Below, one piece after another: positions 61,510 to 64,000 of a stretch of 64,000 nucleotides of DNA. Location of the stretch: positions 1,550,001 through 1,614,000 of the forward strand of contig OY970347.1 of the NCBI GenBank assembly GCA_963717635.1, in the 5' to 3' direction. The notes beneath the pieces were generated by a model that had not been told where the DNA came from, searched no databases, and saw only the letters and a list, made by a program, of their open reading frames with translations. Source of the DNA: JALZKA01 sp963717635. GTDB lineage: Bacteria > Actinomycetota > Thermoleophilia > Solirubrobacterales > 70-9. The first letter of the stretch is position 1. Each line of letters opens with the position of its first letter. The position numbers and the translations under genes were made by a program.

Positions 61510-62883
61510 GTGATCGATCGACCGACGAAAAGGGTGATCGCGTGCGAGCTTGCTCTGCTCGCGGGCGTCCTGGTGGCCGCCGTGGCCCTGGCGCCGGACA
61601 CGGATTGGAACCTACCCCTGCTCGGACTGCTGCTGGTCCTCTCGGTGGTGAGCGACATTCGGGTCGTCGATACGGCGACCCGCAACGTCGGGATCTCGGG
61701 CAGCCTGCTCGCAATCGTCACCGCCGTGGCGCTGCTCGGCACCACCGCCGGAGTCCTCATCGGCGTGGTGACGATCCTCGGGAGCTGGCTGTTCAAGCGC
61801 TATGCGAGTCAGGACCTCCTGGTCAACCTGCTCGTCTACGCGAGCTTCCCCCTGCTCTCGGGTCTGGCGTTCCACCTTGGTGTCGACCAGCTGGAGTTGA
61901 CGCCAGAGGACGTCAGCTTCTACCTGCTCGTGCTGGGCCTGTTCGTCGTAGCGCTGACGATCAACTTCCTGTCGATCGCGCTCTACAGCATTTATCTCGA
62001 CAGCTCGAAGCTTCTCCCCCACCTCCGCCGATCGGTTGTGCCGGTCCTCCCGTCCGAGCTGGCCGCCGGCCTCCTCACGCTTGCCGTGACCCTTGCCTAC
62101 GAGAACCTTGGCCTTGCCGCCGTCGTCTTGTTCGCAATCGTCTTGCTCATCTTCCAGTACCTGGTCGGAGAGCTGCTCCTCTCGCAGGAGCGCAGCGACG
62201 AGCTCGAGGTGCGAGCCAAGCAGCTTGCCGGGTTTCAGGTCGCCTTGCTCAGCGCGCTCCTGCGGACCCTTGACCTTCGCGACCGGATGACCGCGCGGCA
62301 CAGCGCCGCTGTCGCCCGCTATTCCCGCGAGCTCGCCGCCCGAGCGGGTCTCTCGGCCGAGGATCAGGAGCTCGCGCACAGCGCGGGCCTGCTGCACGAC
62401 ATCGGCAAGTTCGTCCTGCCCGATGATGTTCTGAAGACCCGGACCAACCTTTCCGAGGAGGACTGGGACCAGATCCGCCGCCACCCGTACGAGGGCGCGC
62501 GCATCGTTTCGGAGATCGACGGGTACTCCCCGATCGGGGACATCATCCTCGCCCATCACGAGCGCTGGGATGGCTTGGGATACCCGCGCGGCCTGGCCGG
62601 CGAGGAGATCCCGCGGATCGCCCGCATCGTCGCCGTGGTCGACAGCTACGACGCGATGACCGCGCGCGACTCATACCGGGAGCCGCGCAGCTCGTTCGAA
62701 GCGATTGCCGAACTGCGGCGGGTCGCCGGCACTCAGCTTGACTCGGAGCTGGTCGAGCTCTTCATCGCGATGCTGGCCGACAAGCCGCTGGCCTACCGCC
62801 ACGGCGAGGACGCGGACTTCGAGGCCGAGCTGGCGCTCGATAAGCGAATCCACGACTACGTCAGCCAGACCTCCGTGGCATAG
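61510..62883 (+). CDS. Membrane HD-GYP phosphodiesterase
   Basis: A 457-residue protein. The first 230 residues have seven to eight hydrophobic helices (a MASE-like sensor), then an HD-GYP domain with the hydrolase motifs: ARHSAAVARYSRELAARAGL, SAGLLHDIGKFVLPDDVL, HPYEGARIVSEIDGYSPIGD and the diagnostic HHERWDGLGYPRGLAGEEIP. The activity expected is degradation of c-di-GMP or another cyclic dinucleotide. GTG at 61510 begins the membrane part and lies 50 bases after the BldC-like gene. Confidence 0.9.
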   Translation: MIDRPTKRVIACELALLAGVLVAAVALAPDTDWNLPLLGLLLVLSVVSDIRVVDTATRNVGISGSLLAIVTAVALLGTTAGVLIGVVTILGSWLFKRYASQDLLVNLLVYASFPLLSGLAFHLGVDQLELTPEDVSFYLLVLGLFVVALTINFLSIALYSIYLDSSKLLPHLRRSVVPVLPSELAAGLLTLAVTLAYENLGLAAVVLFAIVLLIFQYLVGELLLSQERSDELEVRAKQLAGFQVALLSALLRTLDLRDRMTARHSAAVARYSRELAARAGLSAEDQELAHSAGLLHDIGKFVLPDDVLKTRTNLSEEDWDQIRRHPYEGARIVSEIDGYSPIGDIILAHHERWDGLGYPRGLAGEEIPRIARIVAVVDSYDAMTARDSYREPRSSFEAIAELRRVAGTQLDSELVELFIAMLADKPLAYRHGEDADFEAELALDKRIHDYVSQTSVA

Positions 62884-62903
62884 CCGCTTTCTGGCACGAC
62901 GAT

Positions 62904-62947
62904 AGCCCCGCGGAGGGGCTCCCCTTCCAGCGTCGAAGTCACGCTGG
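62904..62947 (+). terminator. Tandem hairpins after the HD-GYP gene
   Basis: AGCCCC/GGGGCT (62904-62920) and CCAGCGT/ACGCTGG (62927-62947) form two adjacent 6- and 7-bp hairpins 20 bases after the stop. They probably end the HD-GYP transcript. Confidence 0.55.
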
Positions 62948-63020
62948 ATCAGACTGAGATTGACGTTGCCGTACTAAGTGCGACGCGAGCCCATGTGAAT
63001 TACCCCTTTCCGATCAACCC

Positions 63021-63090
63021 GGAAGTCATGGCGACTTCCATTCAGAACTTGCCCAATCTAAGCAGAACTTGATGAAAGTTGCAACAACTT
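63021..63090. promoter_or_regulatory. Repeat-rich operator region upstream of the MFS gene
   Basis: GGAAGTC/GACTTCC inverted repeat (63021-63039), two CAGAACTTG repeats 20 bases apart (63043-63051, 63063-63071) and AAGTTG/CAACTT (63076-63090) lie within 70 bases before the start. The AT content is higher than around. Several ACTTG half-sites suggest control by a dimeric repressor. Confidence 0.5.
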
Positions 63091-63100
63091 GTGAGAACCA

Positions 63101-64000
63101 ATGCATGACGACACGCACGGGTCGGTCGAAGCGGGCGGAGCACGCCAGGCGTTGCGCACGCCTGGCTTCGGCCGCCTGGCCCTCGGATCGCTGGTCAATG
63201 AACTCGGCAACTGGCTCGGCGAAATCGCGCTCGCGGTGGTCGTCTATGACCAGACGGGCGATCCGGTGGCGGTTGCCGCTCTGTTCGTGGCGATGCAATT
63301 CGTGCCGGCGGTGGCGACGCCAGCTGTCGTGGCCCGCCTCGACGCGCTCCACACCCGCCGGGCGTTGCCGCTCCTCTACTTCACGGAGGCCGCAGCGTTC
63401 TTCGCACTCGCCCTGCTAGCCCACCACGAGGCATTCGTGCTGGCTGGGGTCCTCGCGATCGCCGCGCTCGACGGCACGCTGGCAACCGCAGCACGGGCAC
63501 GTACCCGAGCGGCGGCAGCCGACATCCTCGAGCCTCGCGGCTTGCTGCGCAAGGGCAACGGCATCCTGAACATCGGCGTCACCGCAGGGGCCGCCGTTGG
63601 CCCGGCAATCGCCGGCGTGTTGGTGGCGACCGCGGGAACGCAAGCAGCTCTGTTCGCCGATGGTGCCTCGTTCATCGCGGTGGGCCTACTCCTGGCGACA
63701 TCCGGCGCGCTACCGGCGGCTCATGCCGACAAGGGGGGCGGATGGCTGGGCCAGATGCGGCGTGGATTCACCTACGTGCGTGAGCGAGTTGCCCTCCGAA
63801 GGCTGCTGGCGGCCCAATCCCTCGCATTCGTGTTCTTCGCGCTCGTCCTGCCCATCGAGGTTGCATTCGCCAAGGACACCCTCGATGCAGGTGACCTCGG
63901 CTACGGGCTCCTCCTGGCCTCCTGGGGGGTGGGCATGGTGATCGGCAGCATCGTCTTCACCTGGGTGCGGGTGTCGCTCCCGACGCTCCTCGTCGGCGGC
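63101..64000 (+). CDS. MFS transporter (partial, cut by window edge)
   Basis: The frame is open from ATG at 63101 to the window end (300 codons). It reads as a major-facilitator exporter of the EntS/MFS_3 type: FGRLALGSLVNELGNWLGEI, LAVVVYDQTGDPVAVAALFV, a basic loop RLDALHTRRALP, helices at about residues 80-115, 150-190 and 225-290, and IGVTAGAAVGPAIAGVLVAT. About nine helices are visible. The substrate is unknown. The 3' end is outside the window. Confidence 0.85.
   Translation, partial: MHDDTHGSVEAGGARQALRTPGFGRLALGSLVNELGNWLGEIALAVVVYDQTGDPVAVAALFVAMQFVPAVATPAVVARLDALHTRRALPLLYFTEAAAFFALALLAHHEAFVLAGVLAIAALDGTLATAARARTRAAAADILEPRGLLRKGNGILNIGVTAGAAVGPAIAGVLVATAGTQAALFADGASFIAVGLLLATSGALPAAHADKGGGWLGQMRRGFTYVRERVALRRLLAAQSLAFVFFALVLPIEVAFAKDTLDAGDLGYGLLLASWGVGMVIGSIVFTWVRVSLPTLLVGG

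Overview
The window is high-GC, gene-dense bacterial DNA with frequent GTG and TTG starts, 1- and 4-base stop/start overlaps and many genes that look leaderless (a TANNNT-like -10 box 6-10 bases before the start codon). The gene set (mycobacterial-type SerC, PcrA, DnaE1, GatCAB, the Men pathway, many LuxR-type regulators, LPFTG surface proteins and a secreted protein of the repeat type common in Solirubrobacterales) points to an actinobacterium of class Thermoleophilia. This placement is inference from gene content. There are no rRNA or tRNA genes, no CRISPR array and no recognisable transposase or integrase.

Layout. 1-9747: branched-chain and serine biosynthesis (leuD-leuC behind an XRE-cupin regulator and an SDR; leuA with a leucine-rich leader peptide; a membrane protein; a quinone-reductase-like MDR; serC-serA; a divergent cupin). 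9750-20127: ilvC in an operon with menE, and a divergent menB-menA-menC-menD operon, converging on a lipase/esterase. 18733-24236: one long co-directional run (UDP-sulfoquinovose synthase, TetR, ilvB, ilvN, menF). 24290-34158: glycosyltransferase, small membrane proteins, NDH-2, a YjdJ/YjdI-like pair, gatCAB and a GMC oxidoreductase. 34212-40942: folD-pcrA, cysK-cysE and their likely Rrf2/CymR-type regulator, which is separated from cysK by about 1.35 kb flanked by a 19-bp repeat of the regulator's 3' end. 41102-45117: two LuxR-type regulators, and gltX and nfo starting head to head. 45175-48202: LPFTG protein, signal-anchored protein and an OmpR-type two-component system around a phased heptamer array. 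48211-57433: DnaE, a SixA-like phosphatase, a sugar-phosphate transferase operon and more LuxR regulators. 57430-62883: a stress/second-messenger block (STAS antagonist, PP2C-kinase fusion, degenerate GGDEF, MerR/B12-like, BldC-like, HD-GYP). 63101-64000: start of an MFS exporter.

How it fits together. Leu, Ilv, Ser and Cys synthesis and menaquinone synthesis are interleaved: ilvC shares an operon with menE, and ilvBN shares one with menF. The second half is mainly signalling and envelope biology. The most unusual observations are: two 18-codon upstream ORFs beginning MSD(V/L)RRET that overlap the starts of two unrelated genes (ilvN and a STAS gene) in the same way; the seven-copy 11-bp-phased heptamer array beside the two-component system; a leucine attenuator peptide before leuA; two genes (menF, folD) whose homology demands a non-canonical CTG start inside a CTGA stop/start overlap; and the duplicated rrf2 3' end flanking an insertion.
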